NCBI RefSeq assembly: GCF_031582905.1
Contig: NZ_CP133990.1
Coordinates: 186,001-250,000 of the forward strand
Direction: 5' to 3'
DNA length: 64,000 bases
From: Pengzhenrongella sp031582905
GTDB lineage: Bacteria; Actinomycetota; Actinomycetes; Actinomycetales; Cellulomonadaceae
Part shown: in pieces, positions 16,826 through 26,054 of the stretch
Layout of the letters: each line of letters starts with the position of its first letter
How positions within the stretch are numbered: the first letter of the stretch is position 1
Program-made: the position numbers and the translations under genes
The notes under the pieces: model-generated
Databases searched by the model: none
What the model was told of the DNA's origin: nothing
What the model saw: only the letters and a program-made list of their open reading frames with translations

Positions 16826-17661
16826 CGAGCGGGCTGGGCGTGAGCGGGCTGGGCATGAGCGGGGGGCTCGTGACCGGCATCGGCGCGGACTTCGCGACCA
16901 CCGCCTTCTCCGGCTCGATGCTGCTCGCGGTCCCCGTCGCGCTGGTCGCCGGGCTCGTGTCCTTCGCCTCGCCGTGCGTGCTGCCCCTCGTCCCCGGGTA
17001 CCTGGGGTACCTCGGCGGCATGAGCGGCGCCGCCCTGGGGCAGACCGGGCTCGGCCGGGGGACCCGAACGGCCCCCGCGGCCGGCCGCGGCCGGCTGCTG
17101 GCGGGTGTCGCGCTGTTCGTGGCCGGCTTCACGGCCGTCTTTGTCGTGCTCGGCACGCTCGCGGGCTCGGTGGGGGCGCTCCTGGGGCAGTGGGAGGACC
17201 CGCTCACCCGCGTGCTCGGCGTCGTCGTCGTGCTCATGGGGCTCGCGTTCCTCGGGTTCGTGCCGTTCCTGCAGCGCGACACCCGGCTGCACGTGAGCCC
17301 GGCGGCGGGTCTGTGGGGGGCGCCGGTGCTCGGCGTCGTCTTCGGGCTGGGCTGGGCCCCGTGCATCGGCCCGACCCTGGCGGCAGTCATCGCGCTCTCC
17401 CTGGACGGTGGCTCCCCGGCCCGCGGTGCGGCCCTGTCCGTCGCCTACTGCCTCGGCCTCGGGCTGCCGTTTCTCGCGATCGCGCTCGGCCTGGGGCGCA
17501 GCGCGGCCGCGCTCGCGTTCCTGCGCCGGCACCGCCTCGTGATCAGCCGCATCGGCGGGGGACTGCTCATCGTCATCGGGCTCGCCCTGGTCACGGGCCT
17601 GTGGGGCACCTGGACGCAGTCGCTCCAGGGCCTCATCGCCGGCTTCCGGCCGGTGGTCTGA
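16822..17661 (+). CDS. ccdA: Cytochrome c biogenesis thiol transporter CcdA
   Basis: 279 residues with six predicted membrane segments and the two family cysteines, FASPCVLPLVPGYLGYL in segment 1 and GWAPCIGPTLAAVIAL in segment 4. It passes reducing equivalents from cytoplasmic thioredoxin to ResA. It starts at the ATGA overlap 16822-16825 and its stop shares a base with the resB start (TGATG). Confidence 0.95.
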   Translation: MTSGLGVSGLGMSGGLVTGIGADFATTAFSGSMLLAVPVALVAGLVSFASPCVLPLVPGYLGYLGGMSGAALGQTGLGRGTRTAPAAGRGRLLAGVALFVAGFTAVFVVLGTLAGSVGALLGQWEDPLTRVLGVVVVLMGLAFLGFVPFLQRDTRLHVSPAAGLWGAPVLGVVFGLGWAPCIGPTLAAVIALSLDGGSPARGAALSVAYCLGLGLPFLAIALGLGRSAAALAFLRRHRLVISRIGGGLLIVIGLALVTGLWGTWTQSLQGLIAGFRPVV

Positions 17662-19567
17662 TGGCCGGCTACCGCCCCGAGGGCATCGAGGACACGTTCG
17701 ACGAGCGCACCCGTGCCGCCGACGGCCCCGCCCAGGCCGCAGCGCCCGCCGCGACGCGGGGTGCCGCGACGCCGGGGGCCGCGAGCCCGGGCGCCGCGAC
17801 CCCGGGTGCCGGATCCGGACGCGGTGACCGGCCGGCCGAGCTGCCCCGGCTCGGCGTCGTCGGCTGGCTGCGGTGGACGTGGCGCCAGCTGACCAGCATG
17901 CGGGTCGCGCTGCTCCTGCTCATGCTGCTCGCGGTCGCCGCCGTCCCCGGCTCCGTCCTGCCGCAGCGACCGCAGGACCCGGCACGCGTCGCGGAGTACC
18001 TCGCCGACCACCCCGACCTGGGCCCGTGGCTGGACCGCCTCGGCGCGTTCGACGTCTACGCCTCGGCGTGGTTCTCGGCCATCTACCTGCTGCTGTTCAT
18101 CTCGCTGGTCGGCTGCATCGTGCCGCGCACGCGTGCCCACCTCGGCGCCCTGCGGGCGCGGCCGCCGCGTACGCCGCGCCGGTTCGACCGCTTCCCGGCG
18201 CGCGCCGGGTGGACGACGGCGCAGACGCCGGCCGAGGTGGGCGAGGCCGCACGGACCGCCCTGCGTGGTCGGCTGCGGTGGCTGCCCCGGTTCCGCGTGG
18301 ACGTCCGCGCCGAGGGCGCCGGCGTGACCGTCTCCGCCGAGCGCGGGTACCTGCGCGAGAGCGGCAACCTCGTCTTCCACCTGGCGCTCGTCGGGCTGCT
18401 CATCTCGGTCGGCACCGGCCAGTTCCTGCACTACCGCGGGCAGGCGATCGTCATCGAGGACCGCGGGTTCGCGAACGCCGTCGTCGGCTACGACACGTTC
18501 GAGAGCGGCTCCGGCTTCGACCCGGCGAGCCTCGAGCCGTTCTCGCTGACCCTCGACGCGTTCACCGCCGAGTTCGACCCCGAGACCCTCGCGTCCCGCT
18601 ACTTCCGGGCCGACGTCACGGTCCGCGAGCCCGACGGCGCCGAGCGTGCCGAGTCGATCCGGGTCAACCACCCCTCACCGCGGGCGGCGCGAAGATCTAC
18701 CTCCAGGGCAACGGCTACGCGCCCGACCTCACCGTGCGCGACGCCGCCGGCGAGGTCGCCTTCAGCGGTCCGGTGCCGTTCCTCCCCGAGGACGACGTCT
18801 ACACCTCCCGCGGTGTCGTCAAGGTGCCGGACGTCTCCGACGGACCGCAGATCGGCATGGTGGGCTACCTGCTGCCGACCGCGGACGAGTTCCTGCCGGA
18901 CCGCTGGCGGTCGGTGCACCCGCAGCCGCAGGACCCGCTGCTGGTGCTGTCGGTCTGGTCCGGCGACCTGGGGCTGGACGACGGCGTCCCGCAGAACGTC
19001 TACCAGCTCGACGAGACCGGCCTCGAGCAGGCGGTCGACGCCGAGGGCACCGCCGTGACGCTCTACCTGCGCCCCGGCGAGACCGTCGCGCTCCCCGACG
19101 GGCTGGGCGAGCTGACCTACGAGGCGACCCCGCGGTTCGTCGCGCTCGACCTGCGCCACGACCCGACGCTGGCGTTCGTCCTGGTCTTCTCGCTCCTCGC
19201 GCTCACCGGTCTCGCGGTGTCGCTGTTCACCCCGCGGCGGCGGCTCTGGCTGCGGGCGGTCCCCGGGGCGGACGGTCGTACAGTGGTCACCGCCGCGGCG
19301 CTCGCCCGCGGCGACGACATCGGCCTGCAGGGTGAGCTCGACGCGGTGGTGGCCGCGGTCGCCGGCCCGGACGCCCCGTCCGACGACGACGCCGGCCCGC
19401 ACGACGCCGCCCCGCCCGCCGACGCCGCCCCGCGCGACGCCGGTCCGCGCGCCGGTTCGCACGCCGGGGCCCCGAACCCCGCGGGCACCCCGTCGGCGCC
19501 CACGCATCCCCTGCACGACACGCACGACCCCGACCACGACGCGGTGACGCGACCGGAGGCACGATGA
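17661..19567 (+). CDS. resB: Cytochrome c synthase subunit ResB (one frame break)
   Basis: About 635 residues after repair. N-terminal membrane segments (RVALLLLMLLAVAAVPGSVLPQR, SAIYLLLFISLVGCIVP), a large extracytoplasmic ResB domain, a final segment (LAFVLVFSLLALTGLAVSL) and a Pro/Asp/His-rich tail of about 80 residues. With CcsB it moves haem out and attaches it to c-type apocytochromes. The frame breaks at the C4 run 18671-18674; one added C gives VNHPLTAGGAKIYLQG, a well-conserved ResB stretch. An ATP/GAA-type repeat (GAATPGAASPGAATPGAG) in the N-terminal linker is low complexity. It overlaps ccsB by four bases. Confidence 0.92.
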
Positions 19568-20577
19568 CCACGGCCCAGCTCGGAGACCTCAGCACCGGCC
19601 TGGTGTGGGCGGCCGCGACCGTCTACACCGTGGCGCTGGTGGCGTACACGCTCGACCTCGCGCGCCTGGTCGACCGTCTGCCGGCCGCCCGCGCCGCCGC
19701 GGCCACGGCCGTCGCCGCGGGGGCGCGGACCTCCGCCACCGGGGCGACGACCGCCGTCGTCGACCGCGGCCCGACGGCGCCCGGGGCGTTCGCCGGGTCC
19801 GCCGACCCCGGCCGTCGCCGGTCCAAGGCCCGCGGCATCGCCCGCTCGACCACCGTGCTCGGGCTGCTGCTGCACCTCGTCGCGGTCGTGACCCGCGGCC
19901 TCGCGGCGGGGCGTGCGCCGTGGGCCAACATGTACGAGTTCACGCTCGTGGGCACGCTCGTCGCGGTCGCCGTCCTGCTCACGGTGCTCCGCCGCCGTGA
20001 CCTGCCGTTCCTCGGCGTGATGGTCACCGGCGTCACCGTGCTCGGCCTGGCCGCCGGGCTGCTCGTGTTCTTCATCCAGGCGGACGGCGTCCAGCCCGCG
20101 CTCGACAGCTACTGGCTGGTCATCCACGTCGGGATCGCCATCACCTCGACCGGCATCTTCACGGTCGCGTTCGCGGCCAGCGTCCTGCAGCTGCTGCGCG
20201 ACTCGCGCGCCCAGGGCTCGGCCGCGCTCGCCGGCAACGGGTGGCGGTGGCTCGAGACGGTCCCGCGGGCGAGCGAGCTCGAGGCGCTGTCCTTCCGGCT
20301 CAACGCGGTCGGCTTCGTGCTGTGGACGTTCACCCTCATCGCCGGGGCGATCTGGGCCGAGCACGCCTGGGGCCGGTACTGGGGCTGGGACCCCAAGGAG
20401 GTCTGGACCTTCGTCATCTGGGTCGTCTACGCCGCCTACCTGCACGCGCGCACCACGCGCGGCTGGGCCGGTCGTCGGGCGGCGTGGTTCGTGATCGTCG
20501 GCTACGCGTGCGTGATCGCGAACTTCACGATCGTCAACATGTTCTTCGACGGCAAGCACTCGTACTCGGGTCTCTAA
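19564..20577 (+). CDS. ccsB: Cytochrome c synthase subunit CcsB/CcsA
   Basis: 337 residues, about eight membrane segments, with the haem-handling WWD-like motif WGRYWGWDPKEVWTFVIW near residue 275 and conserved histidines in LLLHLVAVV, VIHVGIAI and the HAR region. Forms the system-II haem lyase with ResB. A linker after segment 1 is Ala/Thr-rich. Last gene of the operon; its stop overlaps the convergent gene's stop by four bases. Confidence 0.94.
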   Translation: MTTAQLGDLSTGLVWAAATVYTVALVAYTLDLARLVDRLPAARAAAATAVAAGARTSATGATTAVVDRGPTAPGAFAGSADPGRRRSKARGIARSTTVLGLLLHLVAVVTRGLAAGRAPWANMYEFTLVGTLVAVAVLLTVLRRRDLPFLGVMVTGVTVLGLAAGLLVFFIQADGVQPALDSYWLVIHVGIAITSTGIFTVAFAASVLQLLRDSRAQGSAALAGNGWRWLETVPRASELEALSFRLNAVGFVLWTFTLIAGAIWAEHAWGRYWGWDPKEVWTFVIWVVYAAYLHARTTRGWAGRRAAWFVIVGYACVIANFTIVNMFFDGKHSYSGL

Positions 20578-21137
20578 GGCCGAGCCGACGCCGCCTGCGT
20601 CGTCGCTGACGCCGGAGCCGGCGTCGCTGACGCCGCGGCGGAGCGTCGGGCGCCGCTTCCCGGGAGCGTCAGGCGCCGCTGCGGGGCCCGGCGTGCCGTG
20701 GCCCGGGGAGTCGTGCCCGGGGAGTCGTCCTCGCTGTCCGCTGGGCCGGTCACGGGACCGTCGGCCGAGCTGTCCGGCTGGGGCGGCACCCCGTCCGTGC
20801 TGCGGCCCGCGGCGTCCGCCCGGCGCTGCATGCGCTCCAGCCGCCAGAGGAACTCCGGGTCGTCGTCGGGGGCGACCGGGCCGGACGGTCGCCGGGGCCT
20901 CGGGCCGGACGGACGCGGGCGTGTCCCGCCGCCGCCACCACCGCCCCCGGCGCCGCGCGCGCGGGCTTGGGAGCGGGCGACGAGCCACGCGATCGCACCG
21001 AGCACCGGCAGCAGCACGATGAGCAGGATCCACAGGGCCTTGGAGATGCCCCAGCGCTCGTCCGCCTCGCTGCGCACGACGTCGATGATCGAGTAGACGA
21101 CCAGCCCGATCAGCACGACGAACAGCAGGTTCCGCAT
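20574..21137 (-). CDS. PLD-nuclease-N-terminal (PLDc_N) membrane protein
   Basis: 187 residues: two membrane segments (LLFVVLIGLVVYSIIDVV; ALWILLIVLLPVLGAIAWLVA) separated by the conserved WGISKALWIL turn, which define the PLDc_N domain, then a Gly/Pro/Arg-rich disordered tail. There is no phospholipase catalytic domain. The tail contains DDPEFLWRLERMQRR, as often seen in actinobacterial members. Function unknown. The ATG sits six nt after a TAGGGT box, so the message is probably leaderless. Confidence 0.85.
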   Translation of the reverse strand: MRNLLFVVLIGLVVYSIIDVVRSEADERWGISKALWILLIVLLPVLGAIAWLVARSQARARGAGGGGGGGGTRPRPSGPRPRRPSGPVAPDDDPEFLWRLERMQRRADAAGRSTDGVPPQPDSSADGPVTGPADSEDDSPGTTPRATARRAPQRRLTLPGSGARRSAAASATPAPASATTQAASARP

Positions 21138-21143
21138 GGCTCC

Positions 21144-21180
21144 ACCCTATGTCGGGGTGCCGCATGGGCGGGCCTACCCT
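21144..21180. promoter_or_regulatory. Divergent leaderless -10 boxes for the PLDc_N and DUF4229 genes
   Basis: On the minus strand TAGGGT (21149-21144) ends six nt before the ATG at 21137. On the plus strand TACCCT (21175-21180) ends six nt before the GTG at 21187. The 49-bp gap between starts has no Shine-Dalgarno for either gene, so transcription probably begins at or next to the start codons. Confidence 0.6.
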
Positions 21181-21186
21181 GGTGGG

Positions 21187-21546
21187 GTGCCGCTGGTGAC
21201 CTACTCCGCCCTGAGGATCGCCCTGCTCGCCGCCTGCTTCGGCCTGGGGTACCTGGCCGGGCTGCGGACGTGGTTGCTGCTGATCGTGGCGACGCTCGTG
21301 GCGTGGGGGCTGTCCTACGTGCTGCTCCGGGGGCCGCGTGACCGCGCCGCGCTGTACCTGGCCGAGCGCGCCGAGCGCCGCGCGAGCGGTCACCGGTTCT
21401 CCGCGCACGCCGAGTCCGACGCCGCGCACGAGGACGCCGTCGTCGACGGCGCGGCCGGCGGACCGACGGTGGGTGGGGCGCCGGAGCACGGCACGCCGGG
21501 GCGTGGGTCGACGTCGTCCTCGACGACGGGGCCGGACGACCGCTGA
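21187..21546 (+). CDS. DUF4229 membrane protein
   Basis: 119 residues: start VPLVTYSALRIALLAACFG, two hydrophobic segments (about residues 5-25 and 28-47), the conserved LRGPRDRAALYLAERAERR after them, then a polar Ala/Gly/Asp tail. This matches the DUF4229 family, a small actinobacterial membrane protein often found beside menA. GTG 21187 is chosen from the -10 spacing. Function unknown. Confidence 0.82.
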   Translation: MPLVTYSALRIALLAACFGLGYLAGLRTWLLLIVATLVAWGLSYVLLRGPRDRAALYLAERAERRASGHRFSAHAESDAAHEDAVVDGAAGGPTVGGAPEHGTPGRGSTSSSTTGPDDR

Positions 21547-21557
21547 CCGCTCGGCGG

Positions 21558-22442
21558 TCAGCGGGAGACCGCGAGCCCCAGACCGAGCAGCACGCCGTAC
21601 CCGAGCTCGAGCATCCCCGTCCCGGCGAGCACCGGGACCAGCGCGATCCCGCGGGCACCGACCCGCACGGTGATCGCGAGCAGCGCGGCCGGCGGGACGA
21701 GGCCGAGCACGAGCAGCGTCCACGGGGCGGTGAACGCGCAGGCCGCCGCGAGCACCAGGGGGATCGCGAGGAACGCGACGTACAGCCGGCGGGCGCGGTG
21801 CTCGCCCAGTCGGACCGCGAGGGTCCGCTTGCCGACGACGGCGTCGGTGGGGACGTCGCGCAGGTTGTTCACCATGAGCAGCGCGCACGCGAGCAGGCCG
21901 ACACCGACCGCACCCGCGACCGCCGGCCACGTGATCCGGTCGGCGAGGAGGTAGGTGGTGCCGAGCACCGCGACGAGCCCGAAGAAGACGAACACGCCGA
22001 CCTCGCCGAGGCCGCGGTACCCGTAGGGCTTGCGGCCCCCGGTGTAGAACCAGGCCGCGAGGATCGACGCCGCCCCGACGGCCAGCAGCCACAGGTGCCC
22101 CGTGACGAGGACGACGACCAGCCCGAGCACCGCGGCGACGCCGAAGCACGCGAACGCGGCGCGCTTGACGTGCCCGGCCGGGGCCGCACCGGACGCGGTG
22201 AGCCGCATCGGCCCGACCCGGTCGACATCGGTCCCCCGGACGCCGTCGGAGTAGTCGTTGGCGTAGTTGACGCCGACCTGCAGCGCGGCGGCCACACCGA
22301 ACGCGAGGAGGGCGATGCCGGTCTCGCGCAGCCCCCAGGGCGCGACGTGCGCGGCGGCCCCGCTGCCGACGAGCACCGGGGCGGCGGCCGCGGGCAGGGT
22401 GCGCGGGCGCGCACCGGCGATCCACTCGGCGGGGGTGGCCAT
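21558..22442 (-). CDS. menA: 1,4-dihydroxy-2-naphthoate polyprenyltransferase MenA
   Basis: 294 residues, about eight membrane segments. It attaches the polyprenyl chain to 1,4-dihydroxy-2-naphthoate, giving demethylmenaquinone. The first Asp-rich motif is NYANDYSDGVRGTD (about residue 60); the second is NNLRDVPTDAVVGKRTLAV (about 190). ATG 22442 has GGAG upstream and begins MATPAEWIAGARPRTLPAA, the family's usual start. It lies 11 bp after menE in the same direction. Confidence 0.95.
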   Translation of the reverse strand: MATPAEWIAGARPRTLPAAAAPVLVGSGAAAHVAPWGLRETGIALLAFGVAAALQVGVNYANDYSDGVRGTDVDRVGPMRLTASGAAPAGHVKRAAFACFGVAAVLGLVVVLVTGHLWLLAVGAASILAAWFYTGGRKPYGYRGLGEVGVFVFFGLVAVLGTTYLLADRITWPAVAGAVGVGLLACALLMVNNLRDVPTDAVVGKRTLAVRLGEHRARRLYVAFLAIPLVLAAACAFTAPWTLLVLGLVPPAALLAITVRVGARGIALVPVLAGTGMLELGYGVLLGLGLAVSR

Positions 22443-22453
22443 GCGGGCTCCGT

Positions 22454-23752
22454 TCAGCTCGGCGTGCGGGGGTCGGCGCGGCGGTCGAGGCGGGCTGCGG
22501 CGAGCCCGGCCACACCGCGGCGGTCGACCTTGCCCGGTCCGCGCAGCGGGAGGCGGTCCACCGCGACGACGTGCCGCGGGGCAGCGGGCGCACCCAGGGT
22601 AGCGGCGACGTGCGCGCGCACCTGCGCCGCCTCGGGCGGCGTCTGACCGGCCCGGGGGACGACGACGGCGACCACGACCTGTCCCCACTCGGCGTCCGGG
22701 ACGCCGACGACGCAGACCTCCCCGACGCCCGGCAGGCCGGCCATCAGGGCTTCGACGGCCGCGGGGGCGACCTTGACCCCGCCGGTCACCACGACGTCGT
22801 CGGCGCGGCCGAGGACGGTGAGCCGGCCGTCGTCGATCCGGCCGAGGTCGTGCGTGCGCAGCCACCGGGCACCGCCGTGGTCGTCGGTGTGCTCGCCGGC
22901 TTGCGCGCCACCCTGGTCACCGGCCTGCGCGCCGGCCTGCTCGTCGGCCCGCCTGCCGGCCGGGACGGTGAAGGTCTCCGCGTCCAGGTCCGGTCGGCCG
23001 AGGTACCCGGTCGCGAGCACCGGGCCGGCGACCAGGACCGCGCCGTCGTCGTCGAGCCGGACGCGCACGCCGTCGAGCGGGACGCCGTCGTACACGCAGC
23101 CGCCGCACGTCTCGGACATGCCGTACGTGGTGACGACCGCGACCCCGGCCGAGCGAGCCCGGTCCAGCAGCGCGGGCGGTGCGGCGGCGCCGCCGAGCAG
23201 GACGGCGTCGAAGGTGCGCAGGGCCGCGCGCCCGGCGTCGTCGTCGAGCAGGCGGTGCAGCTGGGTGGGCACGAGGGAGGTGTAGCGCCGGTCCCCGGTG
23301 AGGCGGGCGGCGTCCGCGACGAAGCCGTCGGGGCGGAAGGCGCCCGGGCCGGCGACGACCGGGACCGTGCCGGCGAGGAGCGACCGGACGACCACCTGCA
23401 GGCCCGCGACGTGGTGCGCGGGAAGGGTGAGGAGCCACTGGGCGGGGCCGCCGAGGCGGGCGTCGGTCGCGGCGGCCGAGGCGCGCAGGGCGCTCGCGGA
23501 CAGCATCACCCCGCGTGGTGTCCCGGTGGAGCCGGACGTCGTCACCACGACGGCGACGTCGTCGGGCACGAGGTCGGGCCGACGGGTGACGGGGCAGGTG
23601 GGCGCCGTCGCGTCCGTCACGAGGTCGGGCGTCGTCGCCGGCGCGACCGGCACGACGGCCGGTCCGTCGCCGTCCAGGGCGGCCCGCAACGCCTGCGCGA
23701 GGTGCCCCACGTCGCCCGGGCCGGCGGGCACGGCACGCAGGTCTCGGGTCAC
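22454..23752 (-). CDS. menE: o-Succinylbenzoate-CoA ligase MenE
   Basis: About 432 residues of an acyl-adenylate-forming enzyme that activates o-succinylbenzoate with ATP and CoA. Motifs: VVVTTSGSTGTPRGV (phosphate loop, about residue 70), TTYGMSETCGG, and the hinge/lysine region LGRADDVVVTGGVKVAP with the final lysine in PGKVDRRG. I prefer GTG 23752, which has TACCCT six nt upstream; ATG-type starts further up (to 23803) would cover that promoter. A Gln/Ala/Gly/Asp-rich insertion of about 27 residues (near 22880-22970) precedes the hinge and looks like a repeat expansion. Confidence 0.92.
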   Translation of the reverse strand: MTRDLRAVPAGPGDVGHLAQALRAALDGDGPAVVPVAPATTPDLVTDATAPTCPVTRRPDLVPDDVAVVVTTSGSTGTPRGVMLSASALRASAAATDARLGGPAQWLLTLPAHHVAGLQVVVRSLLAGTVPVVAGPGAFRPDGFVADAARLTGDRRYTSLVPTQLHRLLDDDAGRAALRTFDAVLLGGAAAPPALLDRARSAGVAVVTTYGMSETCGGCVYDGVPLDGVRVRLDDDGAVLVAGPVLATGYLGRPDLDAETFTVPAGRRADEQAGAQAGDQGGAQAGEHTDDHGGARWLRTHDLGRIDDGRLTVLGRADDVVVTGGVKVAPAAVEALMAGLPGVGEVCVVGVPDAEWGQVVVAVVVPRAGQTPPEAAQVRAHVAATLGAPAAPRHVVAVDRLPLRGPGKVDRRGVAGLAAARLDRRADPRTPS

Positions 23753-23829
23753 CGGGTCAGGGTAGGTGCCGCCGTAGAGTGTCGGCGGATCGCCGCCCGC
23801 CACGGTCGGTGCGAAGAGGAGTTCCTGTC

Positions 23830-24898
23830 GTGCGCACCACCCCAGCCCGGACCCGTCCCACCCTGCTCGTCGCGACGGTCGCCGCGCTGCTCGCCCTCGG
23901 CGGGTGCTCCGCCGAGCCGCCGCAGACGCAGGCCACGGTCACCCGGGGCCCGGACGTCGCCGTCGACAAGGGCGCCCCGCCCTCGCCCGACGTCCCGGTG
24001 AGCTGGCCGCTGACCGGCGTCGAGGTCACCGAGGTCGCCGACCGGCCCGCGCTCGCGGTGAAGATCGAGAACCCGGTCTCCGTGCGCCCGCAGAGCGGGC
24101 TGGACGAGGCGGACGTCGTCTGGGAGCAGGTGGTCGAGGGCGGCGTGACCCGGTTCGTCGCCGTCTACCACTCCGCCGTGCCCCAGGAGGTCGGCCCGAT
24201 CCGCTCCGTCCGGCCGATGGACCCCGCGATCGCCGCGCCGCTCGGTGGCGTCATCGCGTTCTCCGGCGGGCAGCCCCGGTTCGTGGACGCGCTGGCCGAC
24301 GCCGGTCTGCAGGTCGTCAGTCACGACGCCGGCGACGCCGGGTTCTGGCGCCGCTCAGGTCGTGCCGCGCCGCACAACGTCTTCGGCGACCCGACCCGGT
24401 TCCTCGAGCAGGCCGACTCCCGCCACACCGCCCCGCCGCCCCCGCAGTTCACCTTCGCGACCCGGCCGGACCTCGCGACCGCGACGGAGGGGCACGCCGA
24501 CCGGCTCGATCGCGCTGACGATGTCCACCTACTCGCAGCCCGGCTGGACGTGGGACGAGGCCCGCGGCGCGTGGCTGCGGACCGAGAAGGGCGTGCCGGC
24601 GACGGCGGCGTCCGGTGCGCGCCTGGCCGCCGCCAACGTCGTGGTGCTGCGGGTCGACCTCGTCGATTCCGGCACCCGGGACCCGTCCGGCGCGGTGGTC
24701 CCCGAGACGCTTCTCGAGGGCACCGGCGACGCGCTCGTCGCGACCGGCGGGCGCACGCTCGACGCCACGTGGTCCAAGGGGGCGGTCACCGAGCCGGTGC
24801 GCCTGACGACCGCCGACGGCGCCCCGGTGCGCCTCGAGCCGGGCGTCACCTGGGTCGAGCTCGTGCCGAACGAGACCGGCGGGGTCACCGCCGGCTGA
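23830..24898 (+). CDS. DUF3048 (YerB-like) lipoprotein (one frame break)
   Basis: About 355 residues: a lipoprotein signal (VRTTPARTRPTLLVATVAALL, lipobox LGGC) followed by an extracytoplasmic DUF3048 domain (VKIENPVSVRPQSGLDEADVV, VYHSAVPQEVGPIRSVRP, PHNVFGDPTRFL and the C-terminal GVTWVELVPN). GTG 23830 follows GAGGAG. Unlike the other breaks, this one needs a base removed: taking one G from the G4 run 24489-24492 gives TEGTPTGSIALTMS and joins both halves. Function unknown; Bacillus YerB is a related lipoprotein. It lies between divergent menE and convergent menB. Confidence 0.85.
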
Positions 24899-24912
24899 GC
24901 CGCACCGTGCTC

Positions 24913-24929
24913 GGCGGCCCGGGGCCGCC
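24913..24929. terminator. Short GC stem-loop after the DUF3048 gene
   Basis: Arms GGCGGCC / GGCCGCC with a 3-nt loop, 14 nt beyond the stop and between convergent genes. No T-run. Confidence 0.45.
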
Positions 24930-24986
24930 CGCGCCCGCTCTGGCCCGCCTGCCTGCGCCCGTGCGCCGGCGCGCCGCCTGCGGGGC

Positions 24987-25943
24987 TCAGAAGGCGTACG
25001 GGAAGCGCGACCAGTCCGGGTCGCGGCGCTCGAGGAAGGCGTCGCGCCCCTCGACCGCCTCGTCGGTCATGTACGCGAGACGGGTCGCCTCCCCGGCGAA
25101 GACCTGCTGCCCGGCCAGGCCGTCGTCGGCCAGGTTGAACGCGAACTTGAGCATGCGGACGGCCTGCGGGGACTTGGTCGCGATGATCCGGGCGTACTCG
25201 AGCGCGAGGTCCTCCAGGTCGTCGTGGTCGGCGACCTCGTTGACGGCCCCCCACCGCTCGGCGTCCTCGGCGGAGTACTCCCGGGCGAGGAAGAAGATCT
25301 CCCGTGCCCGCTTCTGCCCGATCTGCCGCGCCAGGTAGGCCGAGCCGTAGCCGCCGTCGAAGGAGCCGACGTTCGCGTCGGTCTGCTTGAAGCGCGCGTG
25401 CTGACGGGAGGCGATCGACAGGTCTGCCACGACGTGCAGCGAGTGCCCGCCGCCCGCGGCCCAGCCGTTGACGACCGCGACGACGACCTTGGGCATCGTC
25501 CGGATGAGGCGCTGCACCTCGAGGATGTGCAGCCGTCCGGCGCGCGCCGGGTCGATCGCATCCGCCGTCTGCTCCTGCGTCGTGCCCGTGTAGCGGTACC
25601 CGTCACGGCCGCGGATGCGCTGGTCGCCGCCGGAGCAGAACGCCCAGCCGCCGTCCTTGGGGCTGGGCCCGTTCCCGGTCAGGAGCACCGTGCCGACGTC
25701 GGACGTCATGCGGGCGTGGTCGAGCGCGCGGTACAGCTCGTCGACGGTGTGCGGGCGGAACGCGTTGCGCACCTCGGGCCGGTCGAACGCGATCCGCACG
25801 ACCGGGAGGTCCCGCTCGGTCCCGTCGTCGTGCCGCTCCACCCCGCGGTGGTAGGTCAGGTCGGTCAGTCCCTCGAAGCCCGCCACGGTGCGCCACCGCG
25901 CCGGGTCGAAGGTCGCGGACACGGGCGCGGGGAGGTCGCTCAC
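24987..25943 (-). CDS. menB: 1,4-dihydroxy-2-naphthoyl-CoA synthase MenB
   Basis: 318 residues of the crotonase superfamily; closes the ring of o-succinylbenzoyl-CoA. Motifs: FCSGGDQRIRGRDGY (oxyanion-hole and substrate loop), VVAVVNGWAAGGGHSLHVVADLSIAS, and the catalytic region KQTDANVGSFDGGYGSAYLARQIGQKRAREIFFLAR typical of MenB. GTG 25943 is chosen because TAGGGT lies seven nt upstream and the product starts VSDLPAPVSATFDP. Divergent from menC. Confidence 0.95.
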   Translation of the reverse strand: MSDLPAPVSATFDPARWRTVAGFEGLTDLTYHRGVERHDDGTERDLPVVRIAFDRPEVRNAFRPHTVDELYRALDHARMTSDVGTVLLTGNGPSPKDGGWAFCSGGDQRIRGRDGYRYTGTTQEQTADAIDPARAGRLHILEVQRLIRTMPKVVVAVVNGWAAGGGHSLHVVADLSIASRQHARFKQTDANVGSFDGGYGSAYLARQIGQKRAREIFFLAREYSAEDAERWGAVNEVADHDDLEDLALEYARIIATKSPQAVRMLKFAFNLADDGLAGQQVFAGEATRLAYMTDEAVEGRDAFLERRDPDWSRFPYAF

Positions 25944-25950
25944 CCGCGTC

Positions 25951-26048
25951 ACCCTAGCCGCGGGTACCGACAGCGTCCGGGCCGCCGGTGGCGGGCGGCC
26001 GCGGGGTCCGCGGGCGGTGCGCCCCGGGTCGGTGACGACGCCTAGCCT
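25951..26048. promoter_or_regulatory. Divergent leaderless promoters of menB and menC
   Basis: TAGGGT on the minus strand (25956-25951) ends seven nt before the menB GTG; TAGCCT on the plus strand (26043-26048) ends six nt before the menC GTG. No Shine-Dalgarno is visible for either gene. The -35 elements are not clear. Leaderless initiation is inferred from the spacing. Confidence 0.55.
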
Positions 26049-26054
26049 GGGTCC

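Noticed and set aside
19117..22593. A very long minus-strand open frame across resB, ccsB and menA
   Set aside because: It crosses several genes in other frames and has only repeat-like composition. The true genes on both strands explain the region.
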